Shown: positions 1 to 6,873, counted from the first letter of the stretch. The stretch is DNA of 7,727 bases from Schlesneria sp. (GCA_025353525.1 JANXOO010001267.1:1-7727), one strand, 5' to 3'. Translations and numbers: made by a program. Notes: generated from the letters alone by a model not told the origin.

Positions 1-78
1 CGACAAGCTGGCCAGACCCTCGCTGAGTTGTCGATTGACTCTCAACAACTCAGCAACGGAAAGACTCGCCGGAGATAA
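1..78 (+). CDS. Possible 3' end of a gene truncated by the window start (uncertain frame)
   Basis: Frame 1 is open from base 1 to a TAA at 76-78 and encodes 25 residues ending in a basic tail (GKTRRR), which would suit the C-terminus of a soluble protein. Twenty-five open codons are expected often by chance, so this is weak. Frame 2 is open from base 2 to a TGA at 233-235 (78 codons), and a minus-strand frame is open from about 171 down to base 1 with an ATG at 96. Codon third positions do not separate the three. No family was recognised in any of them. Confidence 0.2.
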   Translation, partial: RQAGQTLAELSIDSQQLSNGKTRRR

Positions 79-440
79 GAGCAAGGTATCGTCCATGACG
101 CCCGGCTTTTTACTCGATTTTCGCAATTCCTGGGCAGACCATTTCCTGCCACCCACGGCTGCGCCGAATAATTACGTCAAAACTGATGGAAATCGTTTGA
201 ACATCGATATTTCAGGCCACGATCATTGGGCGTGAACGCATGCCGGCGGATTCTGATTCTCGGCCGGTCGTATCGGTCGTCCGAGTTCTTCTCATTGTTT
301 CGTGTGGACCTATGGAAACAAAAGTGATTGAGACAAAGTGGCCCGCGATGAACCGATGGGTTTGCGGAGTTTGGAATTTGATCTAGGTTGAAGAAACGGT
401 GCGTCGCGTTGGATTCTCCGCGGATTCGAATGAGGCCAAA
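79..440. other. Stretch without a confident gene, upstream of the HD-GYP gene
   Basis: About 360 bases lack a convincing gene. They contain the tail of the frame-2 open stretch ending at 235. Four bases later a 48-codon ORF runs from 240 to 386, with a short hydrophobic run followed by Ser-Cys-Gly (LLIVSCG), but it has only a poor Shine-Dalgarno. It lies in the same frame as the HD-GYP gene and is cut off from it by the TAG at 384-386. A seven-base direct repeat CGGTCGT occurs at 265-271 and 274-280. A TTGAGA at 328-333 resembles a -35 box but has no acceptable -10 box 17 bases on. The promoter of the HD-GYP gene presumably lies here but could not be placed. Confidence 0.5.
432..435 (+). promoter_or_regulatory. 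Ribosome binding site choosing the HD-GYP start
   Basis: GAGG lies five bases before the ATG at 441. The earlier in-frame GTG at 399 is preceded only by a purine-rich GAAGAAAC. This favours 441 over 399 as the start of the phosphodiesterase. Confidence 0.55.
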
Positions 441-2216
441 ATGACGGCGTTCAAACGAATCTCGCCCGAATTGACGCGTTGCATGCCGGAGACTGATCGT
501 ACTCGAAACCCAGTGGCCTACACCATGATTTCCGCGCCTCCACCATCCGCTGGCGTACAAATGCCCTCGAACTGTGACAAATTGCTCGAAATACTCTCGA
601 CCACGATCGGTTGTCCGTTCCGCCTCTGGACGGCGAGAACCATCGAAACGCCGTCATGCGAATCTGATCCAGGTTCGGACCGGCGATCGCTCACCGATAG
701 CGACATGATCTGCGCAGCCGAACGTGCCCGAACACACGGTTGCAGTCAACTAGACCTCGAAGACGGTAGGCTAGGGGTTTGGATTCGTCTGCCGGGAAAT
801 CGTCGCAGACAATTTATTGTCTATGGCACTGTTCCAAACCGTGAGCTGCCGCTTGTTAACCGACTGATTGACGCCGCTCGCAAACTGATCGAGCAACACG
901 TGATACTGCTCGACCAGACAGCCGACATGTCATCATGCCTCGAAAACCTGACGTACGGGTTGGAAGAACAGTCCTGGTTACGCGCACTTTCGAGCCACAT
1001 AACCCTCTGTTCAGCTCGCCGCAGTCTTCGCGATGTCGCCACGGAACTGCTGCCTTCGCTCAGGGAATTGATTCGCGCTGAATCGATCGCCATTGTGCTC
1101 ACGAAAGCAACGACAGTGAACGATGGGGGGAATTCACCCCAGTTGCATCTCATGGAACCTGCGATCTGGCACGGATCGAAGATCGTGGAGGACCGGTTCT
1201 GGAAAGAATGGCTCGACAACGAATCGAAGGATCCTCAATGGAGACCACTCATCCAGAACGGCGTTCGTGTCAATCCCCAGTGGATGTGCCACGGTATTCA
1301 GTCGAAGTGTGCCGTGCAGATTCGTCGTGGAAACGTCATCTATGGCTGGATCGTCGCATTAATTCGCAGTTCGTATCAGCGAGGTTTTTCGAGTGGCCTT
1401 CCGCGAGGATTAAGCGAAGCTGAGTTCGGCACTGTCGAGGCCGGTTTAATTGAATCGGCTGCATCAATGCTCGCGACACACGGGCACAACGTCGAATTGC
1501 TGCAGGACCGTGAGAACCTTGTTATCGGTGTGATTCGGGCGATGGGACATGCCGTCGACGCACGCGACCCATACACGCGCGGACACAGTGAACGCGTGGG
1601 GCGGTATGCGCGGCAACTCGCCGAGGCGATCGGTTTGCCGAGGCAACAATGTGACCGGATCTATCTCTCCGGGTTGCTCCATGATGTCGGCAAAATTGGA
1701 GTCCCAGACGCCGTCCTCACCAAAACAACGCGATTGACGGAAGAAGAATTCACATTGATTCAGCGTCACCCTGAAATCGGCGTGCGAATTGTCCAGCCAT
1801 TGAATCAATTGTCGGATCTGCTACCGGGCATTCTTCATCACCACGAAAACATTGATGGGACCGGGTATCCACACCGACTCAAGTATGACGAAATCCCACT
1901 GATGGGGCGCATCCTTGCTGTCGCTGATGGCTACGACGCGATGACGAGCGATCGGCCATATCGACAAGGCATGGCTCGTAAGAAAGCATTGGAAATCCTC
2001 ACCTCAAGAGCCGGGATTCAATGGGATGCAAAGTTGGTTCGCGCCTTCGTGGCCATCCCGCACGAATCACTCATTCTTGAGGCGGTCAATTCCGAGCACG
2101 GCTGGAATTCAGAAGAAAACTGGCTACGAAATTTCGCCGAGGTGATTTCCAGCCCAATTATGGCGTCCCGTGAAACGAGCAACGATCTTGGACAGACACT
2201 TCCGGCGACCCTGTAA
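441..2216 (+). CDS. HD-GYP cyclic-di-GMP phosphodiesterase with GAF-like sensory region
   Basis: Predicted cytoplasmic enzyme of 591 residues that hydrolyses the second messenger c-di-GMP to pGpG or GMP. The HD-GYP domain spans about residues 360-550. Visible motifs are DPYTRGHSER (His 382), LHDVGKIG (His 414, Asp 415), HHHE (466-469), DGTGYP (472-477) and ADGYDAMTSDRPYR (Asp 496, Asp 499). All expected metal-ligand and signature residues therefore look intact, so the protein should be catalytic. Residues about 195-348 look like a GAF-type ligand-binding domain, and residues about 45-165 may be a second, more diverged sensory domain. No membrane segment or response-regulator receiver domain is seen. 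The ATG at 441 was chosen for its GAGG; a GTG at 399 would add 14 residues, and ATGs at 483, 525 and 561 are also possible. The gene ends 114 bases before the pseudopilin block and may or may not be co-transcribed with it. The HD-GYP call is firm; the GAF call is inference. Confidence 0.93.
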   Translation: MTAFKRISPELTRCMPETDRTRNPVAYTMISAPPPSAGVQMPSNCDKLLEILSTTIGCPFRLWTARTIETPSCESDPGSDRRSLTDSDMICAAERARTHGCSQLDLEDGRLGVWIRLPGNRRRQFIVYGTVPNRELPLVNRLIDAARKLIEQHVILLDQTADMSSCLENLTYGLEEQSWLRALSSHITLCSARRSLRDVATELLPSLRELIRAESIAIVLTKATTVNDGGNSPQLHLMEPAIWHGSKIVEDRFWKEWLDNESKDPQWRPLIQNGVRVNPQWMCHGIQSKCAVQIRRGNVIYGWIVALIRSSYQRGFSSGLPRGLSEAEFGTVEAGLIESAASMLATHGHNVELLQDRENLVIGVIRAMGHAVDARDPYTRGHSERVGRYARQLAEAIGLPRQQCDRIYLSGLLHDVGKIGVPDAVLTKTTRLTEEEFTLIQRHPEIGVRIVQPLNQLSDLLPGILHHHENIDGTGYPHRLKYDEIPLMGRILAVADGYDAMTSDRPYRQGMARKKALEILTSRAGIQWDAKLVRAFVAIPHESLILEAVNSEHGWNSEENWLRNFAEVISSPIMASRETSNDLGQTLPATL

Positions 2217-2330
2217 GGGCACTCAAAACGAAGCGACTCGCGCGTGAAGACCACAAATCATGAATGGACGATACGGCTTGCCGTCAACGAACTCCCTTAA
2301 ACTCCCGCGATCCCCAACGCAGGTGGTAGA

Positions 2331-2864
2331 ATGAACCATCAAACCTTGAAAGATGGCAGCTCTCGTGGTTGGCCGTTCTGTGCAACAGACAGAAAACGGG
2401 CCGGCTTTTCGCTTGTTGACCTGACGCTCACGATGCTCATCCTGGGAATTCTTACCGCGACGGCGGCTCCACGACTTTCTGGAGCGATGACATGGTACCG
2501 AGCGGACGGTGCCGCGCGTCGCATCGAAGCAGACCTCAACTACGTTCGCGAACAAGCTCGTTCGACCAACTCGGCGTGCAGCCTCGTTTTTTCGGCAATT
2601 TCGCCAAAGTACACGACCACGGGGGTTTTGGAGATCAACAATTCAGGAAACTCATATGCGGTGGATCTCGGGGCGCTCGGATATCCGGTGACCGTGACCG
2701 CAAACATCAATGGGGGCACGAGCATTACGTATTCCGAGACAGGCTTTCCGCAGGCCGGTTCGCCGTTGTCTGCCCTCACGCTCGGGACGATTACGATCAC
2801 GAGTGGCAAACAGACCCGGACGGTTACGATTGACCCGATTACCGGGAAGGCCCATCGATCATGA
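2331..2864 (+). CDS. GspH/FimT-like minor pseudopilin
   Basis: Type IV pilin-like protein of 177 residues, probably an inner-membrane-anchored minor subunit of a pseudopilus or pilus. A basic leader of 25 residues ends in RKRAG, followed by FSLVD, which fits a prepilin peptidase site (cleavage after Gly 25, then methylated Phe). A hydrophobic helix follows (about 27-48). The residue at +5, normally glutamate, is aspartate (Asp 30). The body fits GspH/FimT: an amphipathic helix with DLNYVREQARSTN (68-80) and a C-terminal beta region ending in the typical pattern of a strand, TVTIDP and a TGK turn. Start: AGGTGG at 2321-2326 sits four bases before the ATG. Its TGA overlaps the next gene's ATG (ATGA), which suggests translational coupling. 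It is first in the four-gene pseudopilin block. Confidence 0.88.
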   Translation: MNHQTLKDGSSRGWPFCATDRKRAGFSLVDLTLTMLILGILTATAAPRLSGAMTWYRADGAARRIEADLNYVREQARSTNSACSLVFSAISPKYTTTGVLEINNSGNSYAVDLGALGYPVTVTANINGGTSITYSETGFPQAGSPLSALTLGTITITSGKQTRTVTIDPITGKAHRS

Positions 2865-4495
2865 ATCGAATAGTTCGCCTTGCCAATGTGGGTCATTCGG
2901 CGCAACGCGGCGGCTATTCGCTGCTCGAACTTGCCGTCGGACTCTCCGCGGCCGTGATGCTGATGGGAGGCATGGCCTCCGCGATTGTTGTCTCGACTCA
3001 GTCGTTGAAAGTGGCAGACACCGGCGCTGGTGCCAGAGCCGTCTCGACGGATGTCCAACGGGATTTTCTGGCCGATATTCAGCGTGCGATCAGTTTCTCC
3101 GAACGAACCGCCACTGCTGCGACATTCACCGTCCCCGACAGGACCGGTGACGGCCGCCCCGAAACGTTGCGTTATGCCTGGTCGGGCGTCGCCGGAGCTC
3201 CACTGACGTTACAGATGAACGGTGGCACCATTCAGAGTGTGGCTGTGAATGTCCAGCAGTGGCAATTGAGCTATCGAACGACTTCGATTACGGCCCCTGT
3301 GGTCCCCGACGAGAGCGTTCCTCAATTAGGACGCCTGCTATTTGTGTCTGCCGGGGTCTATACGCCGCCCACGCTATTGCAGCAGCTCGATGGCCAAACG
3401 GGAACCGTCAAGGCGACGGCCAGCGAGTTGCCGAAGATCTCGCTGTTTGGATACTGGGGCTTTAATGTCTCACTCATAGCGGCCACACAATCGGCTTCTG
3501 ACTTTACGAAGGCATTCGGTGCCAATGACGTGATTTTTGTTTCGAGCGAGCCAGGAACATCGGTGGCTCAACCCAATCTGACAACATCGACATTGGGGAT
3601 CGTCAATGAGAATCCCCTCATGACATCGTCTTTTGGATTTTACACGGGGACTGGTTCGACGACGGGGACGATTGTCGAGATCGGATCGGTCAGCCATTAC
3701 ATCACGTCATCTTATACGGCCTTACAACAGATTCCCGTGGTCAGCACCGCGACGAAAATGCAATCGTTCCCGCTGACTCAAGCCACCTCCATGGCGATTC
3801 TTGGCTTGAACGTGACGGACAACGGAGTGAACTTCGCCACGCTTGCGAAGGGCCAGCTCTCCATTCAGGGATTGGCCATTACGGGACGTCGGGCACAGTT
3901 ACCCTGGGCTGCTTCACCGTTTGATGCGACCACCTTGACAACGACCGGACAAACCCTGCTCAGAACAACTCTGTTGTGGGCGGCGGGGGCGGGGACCGAT
4001 GGTACCCCTTCGCTGGTCACCGTGGGCCCGACGTCGACATCGAATCTCGCGGGGTATTTTTATCAAATGAGCACGTTAATGGTGGCCACGCCCATCACAC
4101 TGACTGCGAAAGGTGAAATGCATGAATTGACGGCCTATGCGAGATCGAACGGACTGCCACTTCGACTGGCGATTTACTCAGACGGAGGTGGTGTACCGAA
4201 AACAATGATTGCTCAAACGGGATTGTTGAATAGCCTGGTTCTCGATACATGGATCACGGGACCGATCCCCGCTGTTGTGTTGACTCCCGGTACCTATTGG
4301 ATGGCAGCCTCGCTGAGCGACGACACTCAATTTGTCTATTTCTCGTCCCCATCGGGCGTGTCGGCATCACAAATCAGCAAGACAACATTCACGACGGGAT
4401 TCCCGTCTAGTTGGGCACCAGGTTCCGGGGGACAGAAAACTTCGTATACGAGAACCCAACTGCTGATTTACGGCTCCTACATTCCCGTTCCGTAG
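2861..4495 (+). CDS. GspJ/PilW-like pseudopilin with large Rossmann-like and beta-sandwich extension
   Basis: Protein of 544 residues, far longer than the roughly 200-350 usual for GspJ or PilW. An 18-residue leader ending QRGG precedes YSLLELAVGL (Glu 23 at +5) and a hydrophobic helix to about residue 45. This is a class III prepilin start. Residues about 50-145 form the pilin part, with the GspJ/PilW-like helix DVQRDFLADIQRA (64-76). Residues about 157-377 alternate strands and helices (RLLFVSAG; GFNVSLIAA; NDVIFVSSE; TLGIVNENP) and close with GRRAQLPW (342-349), GQTLL and LLWAAG. This looks like a Rossmann/GATase-like fold, and I recall a similar ending in uncharacterised planctomycete surface proteins. 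Residues about 388-541 look like a beta-sandwich with an RLAIYSDGGG-type strand and a TPGTYWMA strand, common in extracellular binding modules. Start by ATGA overlap, with GGGAAGG ten bases upstream. The pilin part is firm; the role of the extension (adhesion or ligand binding) is inference. Confidence 0.87.
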   Translation: MNRIVRLANVGHSAQRGGYSLLELAVGLSAAVMLMGGMASAIVVSTQSLKVADTGAGARAVSTDVQRDFLADIQRAISFSERTATAATFTVPDRTGDGRPETLRYAWSGVAGAPLTLQMNGGTIQSVAVNVQQWQLSYRTTSITAPVVPDESVPQLGRLLFVSAGVYTPPTLLQQLDGQTGTVKATASELPKISLFGYWGFNVSLIAATQSASDFTKAFGANDVIFVSSEPGTSVAQPNLTTSTLGIVNENPLMTSSFGFYTGTGSTTGTIVEIGSVSHYITSSYTALQQIPVVSTATKMQSFPLTQATSMAILGLNVTDNGVNFATLAKGQLSIQGLAITGRRAQLPWAASPFDATTLTTTGQTLLRTTLLWAAGAGTDGTPSLVTVGPTSTSNLAGYFYQMSTLMVATPITLTAKGEMHELTAYARSNGLPLRLAIYSDGGGVPKTMIAQTGLLNSLVLDTWITGPIPAVVLTPGTYWMAASLSDDTQFVYFSSPSGVSASQISKTTFTTGFPSSWAPGSGGQKTSYTRTQLLIYGSYIPVP

Positions 4496-4535
4496 TCATT
4501 GAAAGTCGATCACCTCTCTTTTACGGACGGTTCTC

Positions 4536-4583
4536 ATGAGCCAAATGATTTCACAAACTTCGCGCCGAAAGTCGTCCCGATGA
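4536..4583 (+). CDS. Possible 15-codon upstream ORF coupled to the GspI/PilV-like gene
   Basis: An ATG at 4536, five bases after a weak GGACGG, opens a 15-residue basic peptide (MSQMISQTSRRKSSR). Its TGA at 4581-4583 overlaps the ATG at 4580 as ATGA. This is the same junction type as between the first two pseudopilin genes. It could deliver ribosomes to a start that has no good Shine-Dalgarno of its own. It could equally be chance, and no function is claimed for the peptide. Confidence 0.2.
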   Translation: MSQMISQTSRRKSSR

Positions 4584-5263
4584 AGTCTTCTCGAATGCGA
4601 CATTGCACCAATTCAGCACACTATCGGATGCGGTCGTCATGCGTTCCACAGATTCGACTTGGCATCACTTTGGTCGAAGTGACGATCTCCACCTTGTTGG
4701 TGGGAATTCTGGTGATCGCTTCCTTGCAGTCCGTGGCCAATGTGGGAAAGACCTGGACAATCACCAACCAACGCGTTGACGGTCAGGGATTGGCTCAGGA
4801 ACTGATTCAAGAAATCGTCACCCAATTCTACACGGACCCGACCGACCCGTCGGCGACGACATGGGGGCCAGAAGCGGGCGAGACAAACCGAGCGACCTTC
4901 AATGACATTGATGACTACTCGGGGTGGACTGAGTCACCGGTAAAGAACGCGGCGGGAACCGCACTACCCGGATATGCTGGCTGGTCGCGAACGGTGCTGG
5001 TCCAGAAGATCGATCCGTCGAACTATAAGGTGATTAACAATAGTTCTTTAGATAAGGGGCTTCGAGCAATCACTGTCACGGTGACATCGCCAACTGGCAA
5101 GACGACAAGCGTTGAGGTGTTTCGCAGCAATGTCGGTGGCTCGCTACAACCGATGTCGGCCAACGCCACACTGATTACGTGGGTTGGTTGCTCACTGAAA
5201 TTGGGAACGAACGCCCCAGCGACGACAGGAATTTCCCTCAGCAACCACGCCAAGGATGAATAA
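4580..5263 (+). CDS. GspI/PilV-like minor pseudopilin
   Basis: Pilin-like protein of 227 residues from the ATG at 4580. The leader ends RLG, followed by ITLVEVTIS (cleavage after Gly 28, Glu 33 at +5) and a hydrophobic helix of about 20 residues. The mature part has the GspI/PilV-type layout: a helix with GQGLAQELIQEI, then ETNRATFNDIDDYSGW with DIDDY at 109-113, then GYAGWSRTVLVQKI and two further strands. I associate the DIDDY-GW and GW-R-V-V pattern with prepilin-like proteins of planctomycetes and similar bacteria. The open frame extends upstream to a TTG at 4499, three bases after the previous stop. That start lacks a Shine-Dalgarno and would give an implausible acidic leader, so 4580 is preferred; an ATG at 4628 is a third option. 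The stop and the next start share one base (TAATG). Role inferred: tip or initiation subunit working with its three neighbours. Confidence 0.85.
   Translation: MKSSRMRHCTNSAHYRMRSSCVPQIRLGITLVEVTISTLLVGILVIASLQSVANVGKTWTITNQRVDGQGLAQELIQEIVTQFYTDPTDPSATTWGPEAGETNRATFNDIDDYSGWTESPVKNAAGTALPGYAGWSRTVLVQKIDPSNYKVINNSSLDKGLRAITVTVTSPTGKTTSVEVFRSNVGGSLQPMSANATLITWVGCSLKLGTNAPATTGISLSNHAKDE
5252..5256 (+). promoter_or_regulatory. Ribosome binding site inside the preceding gene, for the GspK/PilX-like gene
   Basis: AAGGA lies six bases before the ATG at 5263 and within the last codons of the GspI/PilV-like gene. Together with the TAATG junction it fixes this start and suggests coupled translation. 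Confidence 0.65.
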
Positions 5264-6579
5264 TGCGACGTTATCCTCTCGATTCGACGACACATCGCGG
5301 ACACCGACCCCATCGCCGAAGTGGCACGCTTTATGTCGGCGTCATGATGACGGCCCTGATCGTGGCGATGGTCGGACTGAGCGGTCTTTCAGTGGCCCAT
5401 CTCGGAATTCGTTCCTCCCAAAGCGTTCGCGACTCTGAAAGCGCGGCCATGTTGGCGCGCAGTGCGGTCGAAGAAGGGATTCGTCAGCTCGCCGGAAATT
5501 CAAGCTGGCGAACCACATTTGCTAATAATGTTGCCTATCCAACCACTGCGATTTCGCAAAACGGTGGAACCCTGACGTGGAAATATGTGGACCTCGATGG
5601 AAGTCTCAACAACAACACGGCGGACGGCGTCCGGGTCTACGGGATCGGTCAGGCCGGAAAAGCGACTTACGTCGAAAGCGTGCTCCTCCTTCCCACAGAT
5701 GCGGCCGTTACCTCACTCGGGGCGTCATTTCACTGTGCCGGAAACGTCACGCTGAGTTCTTTTTCCACGTTGACAACACAACAATTCATCAGTTCCAACG
5801 GTTCGATCACGGCGACCGCCGTTCCTTCGCAAATCGTCGGTAGTGCGCAAGCCGCGGGAACCGTGACGGGATCTGTCACACTGATGTCGACGAGCGGCGT
5901 TGCATCTCGACAGATGCCTGGCAATACGGCGTTCGACTATTACCTGGCCAATGGCACGCCAATCGATATCACGAAACTTCCGACGAGCGGGGGAAACTTC
6001 CAGATCAACAATAATGTCCTTGCCCCAGGAATCAATCCGTTCGGATCGAGCGGCAACGTCGAAGGAATCTACGTCATCGACTGTCTGGGGCAGAATCTGA
6101 CGATCGGAAACTCGCGCATTATTGGAACTCTGGTGATCATCAATCCTGGGTCGACATGCGAATTCAATAACTCGATCAACTGGTCGCCCGTCAGTCCAAA
6201 CTTCCCCGCGATACTGGTGCGAGGAAACGCTCAATTCAACGTCTCCCAAGCGTTACTCGATGAAAGCAGCCTGTCAACTAACTTTAATCCCACCGGGGCA
6301 CCTTACAGCGGCGTGACAGACACCAACACGACCGGCCAATATCGTTCAACGATCAAGGGATTAGTCTACGTTTCAGCAACGCTCAGTTTCTCAACAAACC
6401 CCCTCGCGGCGACCTACTTCGATGGATCGGTGGTCTGTACGACTTTTCAAGACAACGCTTTAGGAAATGCAAAAATCAGCTATCGTCCGACGCATCTTGA
6501 CTATCCGCCACCGGGATTCGCCGCTGGAAGTCTCATGCAGATCGCTCCAGGAACGTGGAAACGATCGGCTCTACCGTGA
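5263..6579 (+). CDS. GspK/PilX-like pseudopilin with long beta-rich extension
   Basis: Protein of 438 residues. A basic, His/Arg-rich leader ends HRRSG and is followed by TLYVGVMMTALIVAMVGLSG, which fits cleavage after Gly 21. The +5 position is Gly 26, so the usual glutamate is absent, as in GspK-type subunits that cap a pseudopilus. A helix follows with RDSESAAMLARSAVEEGIRQL (56-76), the usual PilX/GspK N-terminal feature. Residues about 155-415 are rich in short beta strands with Asn/Gly/Ser turns (GNVTLSS; QNLTIGNSRIIGTLVIIN; ILVRGNAQFNVS; IKGLVYVSATLSF; FDGSVVC). This resembles the solenoid-like extensions often attached to PilX-type N-termini. Four cysteines (158, 274, 299, 392) lie in the exported part and could form disulfides. 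It is the last gene of the block. The N-terminal call is good; the solenoid fold is inferred from strand rhythm only. Confidence 0.85.
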   Translation: MRRYPLDSTTHRGHRPHRRSGTLYVGVMMTALIVAMVGLSGLSVAHLGIRSSQSVRDSESAAMLARSAVEEGIRQLAGNSSWRTTFANNVAYPTTAISQNGGTLTWKYVDLDGSLNNNTADGVRVYGIGQAGKATYVESVLLLPTDAAVTSLGASFHCAGNVTLSSFSTLTTQQFISSNGSITATAVPSQIVGSAQAAGTVTGSVTLMSTSGVASRQMPGNTAFDYYLANGTPIDITKLPTSGGNFQINNNVLAPGINPFGSSGNVEGIYVIDCLGQNLTIGNSRIIGTLVIINPGSTCEFNNSINWSPVSPNFPAILVRGNAQFNVSQALLDESSLSTNFNPTGAPYSGVTDTNTTGQYRSTIKGLVYVSATLSFSTNPLAATYFDGSVVCTTFQDNALGNAKISYRPTHLDYPPPGFAAGSLMQIAPGTWKRSALP

Positions 6580-6595
6580 TTTGATCGGACGGACG

Positions 6596-6612
6596 GCAAA
6601 TAATTTGCTTTT
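6596..6612 (+). terminator. Weak terminator-like hairpin after the pseudopilin block
   Basis: GCAAA (6596-6600) and TTTGC (6604-6608) can pair around a TAA loop, followed at once by TTTT (6609-6612), 17 bases after the stop of the GspK/PilX-like gene. The position suits an intrinsic terminator, but the stem is short and AT-rich and the T-run has only four bases. Confidence 0.25.
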
Positions 6613-6816
6613 CGTCATGGCGAGAAATGTCTTGAACGCATGGATAGTTCCCTTTGGCCAAAATCACAAATGGCCCGCTGACCACGTAACGCGTTGTCTT
6701 TTCGCAACACGATGAGGCGGTTCGCCAACAAGAGTTGGATACCGACAGTCGTTTCGGATTGTGGAATTGGCTGCCTGGAAGTCGAATGAAGGCTTCCCTT
6801 CCCGGCTGTGAGGTTC

Positions 6817-6832
6817 TGGTATCAAGTTTGCA
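6817..6832 (+). promoter_or_regulatory. Candidate sigma-54 (RpoN) promoter for the exported Sm-like protein gene
   Basis: TGGTATCAAGTTTGCA matches the sigma-54 consensus TGGYAYRNNNNTTGCW except at the R position. The invariant GG (6818-6819) and GC (6830-6831) are separated by exactly ten bases. Transcription would start near 6843, about 30 bases before the ATG at 6874, in the right orientation. Rough counting shows such a match is unlikely by chance in a window this size. No activator binding site was identified upstream. RpoN and its activators are known in planctomycetes; use of this site is inference. Confidence 0.5.
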
Positions 6833-6863
6833 TTGGTGTCACTTCATTACTTCCTCACAACTC

Positions 6864-6867
6864 GAGG
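6864..6867 (+). promoter_or_regulatory. Ribosome binding site of the exported Sm-like protein gene
   Basis: GAGG lies six bases before the ATG at 6874. An in-frame GTG at 6868 directly abuts the GAGG and is therefore too close to be the start. Confidence 0.6.
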
Positions 6868-6873
6868 GTGACC

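Noticed and set aside
2..235. Open frame 2 with an internal start at 35 encoding 66 residues
   Set aside because: No recognisable family, no convincing ribosome site at 35, and it competes with two other open frames over the same bases.
240..386. A 48-codon ORF with a hydrophobic run and an SCG that resembles a lipobox
   Set aside because: No good Shine-Dalgarno, no family recognised, and the basic n-region is poor. The length is within what chance allows.
177..560. Minus-strand ORF of 127 residues overlapping the HD-GYP start
   Set aside because: Arg/His-rich, low-complexity translation typical of the antisense of a GC-rich coding strand. It overlaps a firm gene.
2209..2219. CCCT-GTA-AGGG hairpin at the end of the HD-GYP gene as a terminator
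   Set aside because: Only four base pairs, overlaps the stop codon and has no T-run.
2265..2281. TGG...TTGC arrangement upstream of the pseudopilin block as a second sigma-54 site
   Set aside because: GG and GC are separated by 12 bases instead of the required 10.
2540..3058. Minus-strand ORF of 172 residues across the first two pseudopilin genes
   Set aside because: It lies opposite two well-supported pilin-like genes and shows no family features.
5725..6249. Minus-strand ORF of 174 residues inside the GspK/PilX-like gene
   Set aside because: Very Arg-rich antisense shadow with no domain signal. The forward frame has clear strand rhythm and a pilin N-terminus.
6725..6738. CCAAC-AAGA-GTTGG hairpin, and the TTTGGCCAAA palindrome at 6653-6662, as regulatory elements
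   Set aside because: Short, no T-run after the hairpin, and not placed at a promoter. Not separable from chance.
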